Shown: in pieces, positions 15,926 to 24,337 of the stretch
How positions within the stretch are numbered: position 1 is the first letter of the stretch
Layout: each line of letters begins with the position of its first letter
NCBI RefSeq assembly: GCF_036227485.1
Contig: NZ_CP109479.1
Location: 4,526,001 to 4,590,000, forward strand
Origin: Streptomyces sp. NBC_01451
GTDB lineage: Bacteria; Actinomycetota; Actinomycetes; Streptomycetales; Streptomycetaceae
Direction: 5' to 3'
Length of the DNA stretch: 64,000 bases
Made by a program: the position numbers and the translations under genes
The notes under the pieces: model-generated
Database searches by the model: none
The model's input: only the letters and a program-made list of their open reading frames with translations
What the model was told of the DNA's origin: nothing

Positions 15926-18900
15926 GTGACTCGTCATACCTTCGTGCGTGGCTCGCTTGCCGCCATTACCGGGTTGACGCTTTATGCGTCCGCCGTACCG
16001 CTGGCGGCGCCCGCTCACGCGGAGACCGCAACGGAGATCGTCCTTCCGGCCACCATGCGCACGACTCCGCGCACGGCGTCTCTGCAGAGTGCCGGGACCT
16101 CCGGCTTCCTTGAGTACCGTTCCACCGCCACGGGGTACGGCCTCTGGTGGACCGGGTACGACGGCAGTCGCAAGCCGGTGGAAGGAGGCGATCGGCTGGG
16201 GCCTCGGACCCAGGGGACCTACGGCACAGCTTCGGACGTCGTCGCCCTCACCGGGCCGTCCCAGGACGGCGGCGGTGAGCAGGTCCTGCTCCGTGACATG
16301 GGAACCGGAACGACGGAGACCGTGGCGATTCCGGCGGGCCAGAGCTATCTGCAGACGTACGGGCGCACCGTCCTGACCGCCTCTTCCACGGGCGGGGAAC
16401 GGACGCAGCTGTATCTGCTGCGCAACGAGAACGGCAGCACGGTGCAGAAGCCCGTCACCGGATTCCCGGACGGAACGACGTTCCCCTTCTTTCCCCGGGG
16501 TACCGCCTCCGGGCTCCTCGTCCACTCCTACCAGCCTGACCACGATGCCCACTACGCCTGGGTGGATCCCGAAACCGGCGTGGCCACCGCCCTGTCTCCG
16601 CAGGTGGGGAACTCGTACACCCTGATGGGACCCGACTACGTCGTCAGCAGGTCCTCCGCGTCAACGGTGCAGGTGTACGCCGTAGGTGCGTTCGACGTGC
16701 CCACGCACGAAATCCCGTTCCCGGCCAATGCCGCGAACAAGATCCTCGGGGTCGTCGGTGACGCGCTCGTCGTCGCGCGGCGCGGCGCGTCCTCCGTCTG
16801 GAGCGTGTTCGCGCTGCCCTTCGACGGCTCCGGAGAACTGCCCCTGGCGAGGCGGGCGAATCCCGAGGCCCTCGTCACCCCCGACGGCGGCCTGCTTCTC
16901 GCCGGTGGGGAGTCCTCCCTCGACTACGGCATCGCCAGGATCGAGGCGGGAGCCGACGGTCTGCCCTTGATGCACCGGATCGTGGATCTGCCCGCCGTGC
17001 CGATGGGGATCGAGTCGCTCGATCTGAGCGGCGGTCAGCTGATGACGTTCGAGTCCGGCGACGGGGCGACGCACCTGTACAGCCGCTCGCTGGTCACGGA
17101 AGGGGACCTGGCCGCGGACCCCCGCACCGACCGGGGGAGCACCACGCGATGCGGGATCATGAACGGGGACTACGGGTCCTGCCCCCCTCTCATGGGCACA
17201 GGTGACGGGCGGGCCGTCTACCGGACCTGGGACGGGAAGCTGTACGTCCTGGACCGGGGTGAGTCGCTCCCCGGCACCGTGTTCGCCTCCGGACTCGATG
17301 ACACCCACGGTCTCCTTGACGCCGCCGGCCGGTACGCGAGCTGGCGCGGACCCACGGCGGCGGGAGACGGCCTGATGGTCGCGGATCTGGACACGCGCGA
17401 GGTCGTGCTCACCCGCGAGGGCTGGCTTCTCGACACCCCCACCGCCGTGTGGGGGGAGACACTGTGGACCTGGTCCGGCGGCACCGCGACGGCCACGGAG
17501 GTGCGTTCGGGCAACGCCATCACCTCGTTCCGGGTGGGCGGCGGTTGCGGTGTCCGGGACTTCCAGGCGGTGGGACGCTGGGTGTACTGGTCCGGCTCGT
17601 GCGAGGTTCCCCAACAAGGGTCGGTGGCCAAGGCCTTCGTGTACGACGCCCGCAGGAAGACGCTCGTCGCCGCTCCGACCGGACGGGAGAACCGTCTCGG
17701 TGACGGCTTCCTGGTTACGCGTGGTTCCACGTCGGGGTCACTGACCCTCACGGACGTCGCCAGCGGCTCCGCGGTGAGCCGGCCCCTGGCTGCCGAGGCC
17801 GGGGTCTGGGACGTCGATCCGTACACCGGACTGGTCGGTTACGTGGACCCCGACTCCCAGGACATCCACATCGTGCGGAGTGGTACGCCATCCACGGACA
17901 TCGCGGTCCTCGGAGCGAAGACGGAACCCTCGGTCAGCGTGCTGAGTCCGTCGTCCACGTGGGACGGCACGTGGTGGCTGTCGAAGCCGGCGTCGTCGTG
18001 GACGCTGGTGCTCAGGAACAGGGCGACGGGCGCCACCGTGCGCACGCTGACCGGCGATGCCGCCCAGGACACGGTCCGAGCGTCCTGGAACGGCAGGACG
18101 TCGACGGGCGCGTACGTGGCGAACGGCACCTACACCTGGTCGCTGACCGTGACACCGGCCGGCGGGCAGGGCGCGGCGGCGACGGCTTCCGGCTCGCTGA
18201 GGCTGACCGGTGGTGCCGCCGTGCGACGCGACCATGTCGGGTCCGACGGCATTGGTGACCTGCTCACGCTCACCCCTTCGGGCGCGCTCACCTTCCACCA
18301 GGGCGACGGCAGCGGGAAGTTCACGACGAGGACGACGGCATCGGGCTGGCCGTCCTCGGTCACCGCGGTGCCGTTCGGGGACCTGAGCGGCGACCGCTGC
18401 GACGACGTACTCGTGCGGCTCGGCAGCGGTGCGCTGCGGGCCTACCGGCCGGGGTGCGGCAAGGCGCTGACGACGTCCACGTCGTACACCGCGCTGGGAA
18501 CGGGCTGGAACCAGTACGACGTGCTGACCTCACCGGGCGACATCACCGGTGACGGCCGGGCGGACCTGATCGCCCGCCGGGCGTCCACCAACGACATCTA
18601 CCTGTACAAGGCCACCGGCAGCGGAACCCTCTCGGCGCGAGTGAGGATCGCCAAGTGGTCCGGCTACAAGAAGATCGTCGGCGTCGGCGACCTCAACGGT
18701 GACGGGTACGGAGACCTGTTGGCGCAGGACGCGTCGAACGAGCTGTGGCGGTACGGGGGCACGGCGGCCGGCGGTTTCAGGGCTCGGGTCAAGGTGGCCG
18801 ACAACTGGGGCACCTCCTACAACGTGGTGGTGGGCGTCGGAGACATCACCTCGGACGGAAAGGCCGACATCGTCTCCCGTGACACCTCCGGCAGGCTGTG

Positions 18901-18988
18901 GCGCAACAACGGCGACGGCAGGGGCTCCTTCGGCCCCCGCACCGCGATAGCCACCACCGGCTGGCAGGGCTACAAGGCCCTGTACTGA
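15926..18988 (+). CDS. Secreted FG-GAP/VCBS-repeat protein with FlgD-like Ig domain
   Basis: A 1020-residue exported protein. The N-terminus has a signal peptide (RHTFVRGSLAAITGLTLYAS, cleavage near AHA-E). Residues about 35-660 are a beta-propeller-like region of unknown ligand. A FlgD-type Ig segment (TLVLRNRATGATVRTLTGDA, WNGRTSTGAYVANGTYTW) follows at about 690-755. The last 250 residues carry calcium-binding FG-GAP/VCBS repeats (GDLSGDRCDDVLVR, GDITGDGRADLIAR, GDLNGDGYGDLLAQ, GDITSDGKADIVSR). The GTG at 15926 has GGGGGAGGGA in front. Such proteins are extracellular and probably bind polymers or cell surfaces. Confidence 0.85.
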   Translation: MTRHTFVRGSLAAITGLTLYASAVPLAAPAHAETATEIVLPATMRTTPRTASLQSAGTSGFLEYRSTATGYGLWWTGYDGSRKPVEGGDRLGPRTQGTYGTASDVVALTGPSQDGGGEQVLLRDMGTGTTETVAIPAGQSYLQTYGRTVLTASSTGGERTQLYLLRNENGSTVQKPVTGFPDGTTFPFFPRGTASGLLVHSYQPDHDAHYAWVDPETGVATALSPQVGNSYTLMGPDYVVSRSSASTVQVYAVGAFDVPTHEIPFPANAANKILGVVGDALVVARRGASSVWSVFALPFDGSGELPLARRANPEALVTPDGGLLLAGGESSLDYGIARIEAGADGLPLMHRIVDLPAVPMGIESLDLSGGQLMTFESGDGATHLYSRSLVTEGDLAADPRTDRGSTTRCGIMNGDYGSCPPLMGTGDGRAVYRTWDGKLYVLDRGESLPGTVFASGLDDTHGLLDAAGRYASWRGPTAAGDGLMVADLDTREVVLTREGWLLDTPTAVWGETLWTWSGGTATATEVRSGNAITSFRVGGGCGVRDFQAVGRWVYWSGSCEVPQQGSVAKAFVYDARRKTLVAAPTGRENRLGDGFLVTRGSTSGSLTLTDVASGSAVSRPLAAEAGVWDVDPYTGLVGYVDPDSQDIHIVRSGTPSTDIAVLGAKTEPSVSVLSPSSTWDGTWWLSKPASSWTLVLRNRATGATVRTLTGDAAQDTVRASWNGRTSTGAYVANGTYTWSLTVTPAGGQGAAATASGSLRLTGGAAVRRDHVGSDGIGDLLTLTPSGALTFHQGDGSGKFTTRTTASGWPSSVTAVPFGDLSGDRCDDVLVRLGSGALRAYRPGCGKALTTSTSYTALGTGWNQYDVLTSPGDITGDGRADLIARRASTNDIYLYKATGSGTLSARVRIAKWSGYKKIVGVGDLNGDGYGDLLAQDASNELWRYGGTAAGGFRARVKVADNWGTSYNVVVGVGDITSDGKADIVSRDTSGRLWRNNGDGRGSFGPRTAIATTGWQGYKALY

Positions 18989-19459
18989 CCCGGCCGACGA
19001 CGAGACGACGTCCCAGCGCTCCGATGACCATGCCGGTGCCGGTGACCATGCCGGTGCCGGCATGGTCACCGGCACCAGTCCCATTCACCGTCCCGTCGGC
19101 GGGCAATTCTTCTCAGTTCCAGGCCGAGTTGCCTTCCGTCCGCCTGAGGGGGAGGCGGATTGCGGGGTCGGCGACCGTCGGACGGTGGATGGGCGGGAGG
19201 TGGCCCTTTTCCCGGAAACCCGTGCCGTGGAGGCCCGTTTCTGTGAGTCCGAAGAGGGCCTCCACAAACGCTTACATCAAGGCCCGGCGACGCGTACAGT
19301 CGCACCGCGCCTGCGCTCCCCGACAGGACAGGCGCCCCCCTCTCACCAGTTCCCCTGTGGCGCCCCGGCAGTGATCGACGCATGCCCGAAGCATCCAGTT
19401 TGGCATGCACTGAACATATTTCCGCCCGGCGTCCACACCGCATCACCAAGGAGACACCG
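18989..19459. other. Intergenic region with terminator and leader hairpin
   Basis: This 471-bp gap holds the terminator at 19035-19076 and a second smaller hairpin at 19228-19264 (TGGAGGCCC / GGGCCTCCA) that could sit in the leader of the next gene. No further gene is convincing. Confidence 0.55.
19035..19076 (+). terminator. Terminator-like hairpin after the FG-GAP gene
   Basis: A 20-bp perfect inverted repeat (19035-19054 with 19057-19076) with a very short loop, 46 bp after the stop codon. Its 5' side is preceded by a second copy of the GACCATGCCGGTGCC half, so the locus also contains a direct repeat. Confidence 0.75.
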
Positions 19460-21241
19460 ATGCGAAGACTTCTCTCCTGTCTGGCCACAGGCGCCCTCGC
19501 GCTCACCGGCCTGGGCGCGACCGTCGCGACGGCGACGCCCGCCGCCGCTACGACCACCACCGCGGCGGCGGCATCCGGCACGTTCAACGTGCTGTCCTAC
19601 AACGTCGCCGGGCTCCCGGAGATCCTCTCCAGCGCGTCGACCGACCGCGAGACCTCCACGACGGCGATCGGCCAGCGGATCGCGCCGTACGACATCGTCC
19701 AGGTCCAGGAGGACTTCAACTACCACGCCTACCTGTACGCCGGGGACACCAACCACGCCTACCGCACCCCCACCAGCGGCGGCGCCGGAATCGGCAGCGG
19801 CCTCAACACCCTCTCGAAGATCTCCTACGACGAGGACGACTTCGAACGGGTCGGCTGGAACTCCTGCCAGTGGGACTCCGGCGACTGCCTGACGCCCAAG
19901 GGGTTCACCTTCATGCGTGAGCGCCTCGCCGAAGGCGTCTACGTCGACTTCTACAACCTGCACACCAACGCCGGCACCAGCGACGGCGACCTCGCCTCAC
20001 GCGCCGACAACCTCAACCAGCTGACGGCGTTCATCCAGTCCCACTCCGCCGGCAACGCCGTCGTCGTGATGGGTGACACCAACACCCGCTACACCCGCTC
20101 CGGCGACACCATCGCCGAGTTCGCCGCCGCCAACGGCCTCACCGACGCGTGGGTGAAGAACATCCGGGGCGGCGTGGCCCCCGTCAAGGGCAGCGACGCG
20201 CTCGTCTGCGACCAGACCGGCGCCACCGTGCCCAACACCTGCGAGGTCGTCGACAAGATCCTCTACCGCGGCAACAGCTTCGTCACCCTCGACTCGACGA
20301 GCTACAACAACGAGCACTCCAAGTTCCTGGAGTCCGGCACCGGTCTCATGCTCTCCGACCACGACCCGATCACCGCGTCCTTCACCTGGAAGACGAACCC
20401 CGCCTACCAGTTCAGCGACCAGTTCGGCGGCCCGCACGGCGACTACTTCACCGACGTCGCCGGCGTGCCGTGGGGCGCCCAGGCCACCACGATCTCCCTG
20501 CGCGCCGGGAACCGGGTCGACCAGGTCGCGGTGACCCTGAACAACGGCACGACGCTCACCCACGGCGGCACCGGGGGCACGGCCTCGTCCCTGACCCTGG
20601 GCAGCACCGAGTACGTGACCAGCGCGTACCTGTGCCAGGGCAAGTACAACAACACCACCCGGATCTTCTACGCGAAGTTCACCACCAGCCTCGGCCGCAC
20701 CCTCGCCGGCGGCTCCACCACGTCGGACTGCGTCACCCGCAACGCGCCCGCGGGCTGGCAGATCGCCGGGTTCCACGGCCGTAGCGGCGACGAGCTCGAC
20801 AAGGTCGGCTTCATCTACACGCCGAACGACTTCATGCTGGTCAACCGGGCCACCGGCAAGTGCCTCGACGTGAACAACTGGTCGGCCGCCGACGGGGCGA
20901 ACGTCCAGCTCTGGACCTGTACCGGCGGAGCCAACCAGCGCTGGCGCATCGAACCGCTGAGTGACGGCACCAGCCGGATCGTCAGCACGGTCAGCGACAA
21001 GGTGCTCGACGTCAATGACTGCGGCACCTCCGACGGCACCAACATCCAGCAGTGGACGTGGTGGGACAACGCCTGCCAGCGGTGGTCGCTCACCGACACC
21101 GACAGCGGGTGGCTGCGCCTGACGAACCCCAACAGCGGCAAGGTCGCGGACGTGGCGGACTGCGCCAGCACCGACGGCACCGACGTCCGCCTCTGGACAT
21201 GGCTGAACAACTACTGCCAGCAGTGGCAGGTAGTGGCCTAG
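19460..21241 (+). CDS. Secreted endonuclease/exonuclease/phosphatase-family enzyme with lectin domains
   Basis: A 593-residue exported protein. It has a signal peptide (LLSCLATGALALTGLGA), then an EEP domain at about 40-320 (FNVLSYNVAGLPE, VQEDFNYHAY, NLHTNAG, VMGDTNTRY and the catalytic LSDHDPITASF), the fold of DNase I, sphingomyelinases and phosphodiesterases. A jacalin-like lectin segment (about 325-460, SDQFGGPHGDYFTD) and a ricin-B beta-trefoil (about 465-593, three CLDVNN/VLDVND/VADVAD-type repeats with QRW or QQW) follow. AAGGAG precedes the ATG. Likely substrates are extracellular phospholipid or nucleic acid; the lectins would target glycans. Confidence 0.88.
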   Translation: MRRLLSCLATGALALTGLGATVATATPAAATTTTAAAASGTFNVLSYNVAGLPEILSSASTDRETSTTAIGQRIAPYDIVQVQEDFNYHAYLYAGDTNHAYRTPTSGGAGIGSGLNTLSKISYDEDDFERVGWNSCQWDSGDCLTPKGFTFMRERLAEGVYVDFYNLHTNAGTSDGDLASRADNLNQLTAFIQSHSAGNAVVVMGDTNTRYTRSGDTIAEFAAANGLTDAWVKNIRGGVAPVKGSDALVCDQTGATVPNTCEVVDKILYRGNSFVTLDSTSYNNEHSKFLESGTGLMLSDHDPITASFTWKTNPAYQFSDQFGGPHGDYFTDVAGVPWGAQATTISLRAGNRVDQVAVTLNNGTTLTHGGTGGTASSLTLGSTEYVTSAYLCQGKYNNTTRIFYAKFTTSLGRTLAGGSTTSDCVTRNAPAGWQIAGFHGRSGDELDKVGFIYTPNDFMLVNRATGKCLDVNNWSAADGANVQLWTCTGGANQRWRIEPLSDGTSRIVSTVSDKVLDVNDCGTSDGTNIQQWTWWDNACQRWSLTDTDSGWLRLTNPNSGKVADVADCASTDGTDVRLWTWLNNYCQQWQVVA

Positions 21242-21749
21242 TCCCCGGACCCGCGAGCGACGCGCGAAAGCCGCGTGAGCGATACGTGCGTGATGCGTGA
21301 GCGATACGTGCGTGAGCGATGCGTGAGCGGATGGCGAAGCAGAACCGATCATGATGACCAGGACTCATCGTCCGGGTGGTGCTGACCTGCGCGGACAGCA
21401 CCACCCCGCGTGAACCGACACCGGGGCACCGGGGCGGGCCGGCCGCCGGATCAGCCCCGGTGGCCGGCGTCGGCGCAGGTGCCGAACGCGGAAAGCGTGG
21501 CGTACGGCTCCAGTCCGGGCCCGCCACGGTTTCCTCTCGTGCGCTGGGTCCTCGCGCCGCGCACGACGTGGCGGGCCCGTCGCCGCGCGATCGCGTTCGG
21601 CCCCGGCATCGACGCCCGTACCGCCTGGACGATGGCTCGGCTGGAGCGGCACCCGGAGGAACGCGCGTACGGTATGCGGCACTTGGACGGCGAGGGGAAC
21701 GCCGGCTGAGCCGGTACGGGAGGGTGACAGGGCGTCGACATCCCGGAGG
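21242..21749. other. Intergenic region with short tandem repeats, no convincing gene
   Basis: About 510 bp. It begins with imperfect tandem copies of GCGTGAGCGATACGTGCGTGA (about 21272-21330). The rest contains open frames, for example toward 21709 on the plus strand, without recognisable families; a decayed gene is possible. Confidence 0.5.
21272..21330. repeat. Imperfect tandem repeat GCGTGAGCGATACGT
   Basis: Two full copies of GCGTGAGCGATACGTGCGTGA and a degenerate third follow one another directly downstream of the lectin-enzyme gene. No function is evident. Confidence 0.7.
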
Positions 21750-22172
21750 TCACGCCTCCCGTTGGGCGTCGATCTCCGCGATCAGGGCCTCGATACGGCC
21801 CCTGATCTCGTCCCGGATCGGGCGGACGGCCTCGACGCCCTTGCCCGCCGGGTCCTCCAGGGCCCAGTCGAGGTACTTCTTGCCGGGGAAGACCGGGCAG
21901 GCGTCGCCGCAGCCCATGGTGATGACGTAGTCGGACGCCTGGACGGCCTCGGTGGTGAGGATCTTCGGCTGGGCGTCGGAGATGTCGACGCCGACTTCCC
22001 TCATCGCCTCGACCGCCGACGGGTTGACCTGGTCTCCGGGGATCGACCCGGCGGAGCGGACCTCGATCCGGTCGCCCGCGAGGTGCCCGAGGAAACCGGC
22101 GGCCATCTGGGAGCGCCCGGCGTTGTGGACACAGACGAACAGTACGGACGCGAGCGGCGAGCTGGAGGACAT
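21750..22172 (-). CDS. arsC: Arsenate reductase, LMW phosphatase type
   Basis: A 140-residue enzyme of the low-molecular-weight tyrosine phosphatase fold that reduces arsenate to arsenite. The CX5R active-site loop is CVHNAGRSQMAAGF near the N-terminus, and the family elements VITMGCGDACPVFPGK and YLDWALEDPAGKG follow. In actinomycetes it probably uses mycothiol or thioredoxin as electron donor. It is divergent from an arsR-ACR3 operon, so arsenate reduction and arsenite export share one regulatory region. Confidence 0.9.
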   Translation of the reverse strand: MSSSSPLASVLFVCVHNAGRSQMAAGFLGHLAGDRIEVRSAGSIPGDQVNPSAVEAMREVGVDISDAQPKILTTEAVQASDYVITMGCGDACPVFPGKKYLDWALEDPAGKGVEAVRPIRDEIRGRIEALIAEIDAQREA

Positions 22173-22247
22173 CGACTTCGATTCTTCCTTCGTCAAGGGT
22201 TCTTGCGCGCGCCCGGACACCCACCCGGGTCGCATCAGCCAAGAATG

Positions 22248-22267
22248 ACATCAGCACAGAATGATGT
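22248..22267. promoter_or_regulatory. Putative ArsR operator between arsC and arsR
   Basis: ACATCA (22248-22253) and TGATGT (22262-22267) form an interrupted palindrome inside the 109-bp divergent region, 14 bp upstream of the arsR start. This is the usual location for ArsR autoregulation. Confidence 0.5.
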
Positions 22268-22281
22268 GAAAGTATCAGCCC

Positions 22282-22590
22282 ATGATGACGTCGGTCGACA
22301 CTGATCTGATCCGGGTCCTGGCCGACCCGCTCAGGCTCCAAATCGTGACCCTGCTCGCAAAAGAGACGCTGTGCACCACGCACCTGATGGAGGAGACCGG
22401 TGCCCGGCAGACCAACCTCTCCAACCATCTGAGGGTGCTGCGCGAGGCCGGTCTCGTCGAGACGGAGCCCTGCGGCCGGTACACGTACTACAGGCTGCGC
22501 CCGGATGTCATCGCCCAACTCGCAGGCCGGTTCGCCGATCTGGCCGAGTCCGCACGTACCGCCGCCGGGAACAAGAGGGCCTGTCCGTGA
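22282..22590 (+). CDS. arsR: ArsR/SmtB-family arsenite-responsive repressor
   Basis: A 102-residue winged-helix repressor: VLADPLRLQIVTLLAKETLCTTHLMEE, then the recognition helix RQTNLSNHLRVLREAGLVE and wing GRYTYYRL in separate parts. The alpha-3 metal motif has one Cys (ETLCTTH) and the second ligand may be the C-terminal Cys100. The gene overlaps the ACR3 gene by GTGA, so sensor and pump are cotranslated. Confidence 0.9.
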   Translation: MMTSVDTDLIRVLADPLRLQIVTLLAKETLCTTHLMEETGARQTNLSNHLRVLREAGLVETEPCGRYTYYRLRPDVIAQLAGRFADLAESARTAAGNKRACP

Positions 22591-23711
22591 CCCGCAGCAC
22601 CGAAGCATCCGCGTCCACGGCCTCGACGACGGCCTCGACCACGACCACGACCGCCGAGGTGCCCTCGGTCGTCGCGAAGCTGTCGACGCTCGACCGCTTC
22701 CTGGCGGTATGGATCCTGGTCGCGATGGCCCTCGGGCTCGGCCTCGGCCGCGCCGTCCCCGGCCTGAACGACGCCCTGGCCGCGGTCGAGGTCGGCGGCA
22801 TCTCGCTGCCGATCGCCGTCGGCCTGCTGATCATGATGTATCCGGTCCTGGCCAAGGTCCGTTACGACAGGCTCGACGCCGTCACCGGCGACAAGAAGCT
22901 CATGGTGTCGTCGCTGGTCGTCAACTGGATCGTCGGGCCGGCCGTGATGTTCGCGCTGGCCTGGATCTTCCTGTCCGACCTGCCCGAGTACCGCACAGGC
23001 CTGATCATCGTCGGCCTCGCCCGCTGCATCGCCATGGTCATCATCTGGAACGACCTGGCCTGCGGCGACCGCGAGGCAGCGGCCGTGCTCGTAGCCCTGA
23101 ACTCGGTCTTCCAGGTGCTGGCGTTCGGCCTGCTCGGCTGGTTCTACCTGGACCTGCTGCCGGGGTGGCTGGGCCTCGGCGACGGCGAGCGACTGGACAT
23201 CTCCATGGGGAAGATCGCCCTGAACGTGGTCGTCTTCCTCGGCGTCCCGCTGCTGGCCGGGTTCCTCACCCGCCGTATCGGCGAGCGCAGGCTGGGCCGG
23301 GAGAGGTACGAGTCCGGCTTCCTGCCGAGGATCGGCCCCTGGGCGCTGTACGGCCTGCTCTTCACGATCGTCGTCCTCTTCGCCCTACAAGGGAGGACGA
23401 TCACCTCGCAGCCGCTCGACGTCGCCCGTATCGCACTGCCGCTGCTGGTGTACTTCGCGGTGATGTGGTTCGGCACGTTCGCCCTCGGCAGGGTCATCGG
23501 CCTGCCCTACGACCGCACGGCGACCCTCGCCTTCACCGCGGCCGGCAACAACTTCGAGCTGGCCATCGCGGTCGCCATCGCCACGTTCGGCGTCACCTCC
23601 GGCCAGGCACTGTCCGGCGTCGTCGGCCCGCTCATCGAAGTCCCGGTCCTGGTCGCGCTCGTGTACGTCTCCCTGGCCTGGCGGCGGAGGTTCGCTCCCG
23701 CCGGCGACTGA
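22587..23711 (+). CDS. acr3: ACR3-family arsenite efflux permease
   Basis: A 374-residue membrane protein with about ten transmembrane helices and the ACR3 hallmarks GLARCIAMVIIWNDLACGDRE (in two parts, with the essential Cys) and TAAGNNFELAIAVAIATFG. It exports arsenite driven by membrane potential. The N-terminus is an unusual Ser/Thr-rich stretch of about 25 residues. The GTG start overlaps the arsR stop. Confidence 0.93.
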   Translation: MTRSTEASASTASTTASTTTTTAEVPSVVAKLSTLDRFLAVWILVAMALGLGLGRAVPGLNDALAAVEVGGISLPIAVGLLIMMYPVLAKVRYDRLDAVTGDKKLMVSSLVVNWIVGPAVMFALAWIFLSDLPEYRTGLIIVGLARCIAMVIIWNDLACGDREAAAVLVALNSVFQVLAFGLLGWFYLDLLPGWLGLGDGERLDISMGKIALNVVVFLGVPLLAGFLTRRIGERRLGRERYESGFLPRIGPWALYGLLFTIVVLFALQGRTITSQPLDVARIALPLLVYFAVMWFGTFALGRVIGLPYDRTATLAFTAAGNNFELAIAVAIATFGVTSGQALSGVVGPLIEVPVLVALVYVSLAWRRRFAPAGD

Positions 23712-23747
23712 CGGCACCCCCTCGGGAGAGGGCCGGGTCGGTCGCCC

Positions 23748-24197
23748 TCAGGTGCCGGTCGAGGCGGTCCCCAGCAGCTTGCCCATCGCGGCCAGCACCG
23801 ACGGCTCGACCCGGTAGTACACCCACGTACCGCGCCGCTCGGAGGTGAGCAGACCGGCCTCCTTGAGCTTCTTCAGGTGGTGGGAGACGGTCGGCTGGGA
23901 GACCCCGACGTCGGAGATGTCGCAGACGCACGCCTCGCCGCCCTCGTGCGAGGCCACGGCGGAGAAGAGCCGCAGCCGCACCGGGTCGCCGAGCGCCTTG
24001 AACATCCGCGCGGCCGTCTCGGCCTCGTCCGCGGTGAACGGGCGCTCGCTCAGCGGCGGGCAGCACGGCGCCACAGCCTCACTGGGGGCGAGGGTGAGGA
24101 CGGAGGCGGAGGCGGGAGCTGCGTCTGCGTCTGGGGCTGGGGCTGGGGCTGGGGCTGGGGCCAGCAGCAGCGACGCCTTCGTATTCGTATTCGACAT
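23748..24197 (-). CDS. arsR: Second ArsR-family repressor with CVCD metal motif
   Basis: A 149-residue regulator. The classical ArsR arsenite motif ACVCDI is present at about residue 85-90, followed by the recognition helix QPTVSHHLKKLKEAGLL and wing RRGTWVYYRV. The N-terminal extension contains an APAPAPAPAP tract encoded by five tandem GGGGCT hexamers. It is divergent from the arsO-arsI pair and has arsenite-box-like sequences in the shared promoter. It is convergent with the pump gene. Confidence 0.9.
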   Translation of the reverse strand: MSNTNTKASLLLAPAPAPAPAPDADAAPASASVLTLAPSEAVAPCCPPLSERPFTADEAETAARMFKALGDPVRLRLFSAVASHEGGEACVCDISDVGVSQPTVSHHLKKLKEAGLLTSERRGTWVYYRVEPSVLAAMGKLLGTASTGT

Positions 24198-24206
24198 GCA
24201 TCTATG

Positions 24207-24323
24207 TTGACACATGTCGAATCAGCGACGGAGTGACCTGACCGCTGATTCGATGAATGTCTATGTTGACGCTCATCGATACAGGTGCCATGCTGGCAGC
24301 GCAGGAGATCGACAGATATCGAA
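24207..24323. promoter_or_regulatory. Three ArsR-box-like sites between arsR2 and arsO
   Basis: TTGACACATGTCGAA (24207-24221), TTGACGCTCATCGAT (24266-24280) and TCGACAGATATCGAA (24309-24323) share TYGAC-N5-TCGAW. The first two are each preceded by TCTATG, and the first also lies in a wider palindrome (24189-24198 with 24213-24222) over the arsR2 start. The arrangement suits one repressor controlling both directions. Confidence 0.6.
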
Positions 24324-24337
24324 ACAAGGGGGACCCC

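Noticed and set aside
21410..21709. A possible small gene between the lectin enzyme and arsC
   Set aside because: No recognisable domain, no clear ribosome site and Arg-rich shadow-like composition; left as unexplained intergenic DNA.
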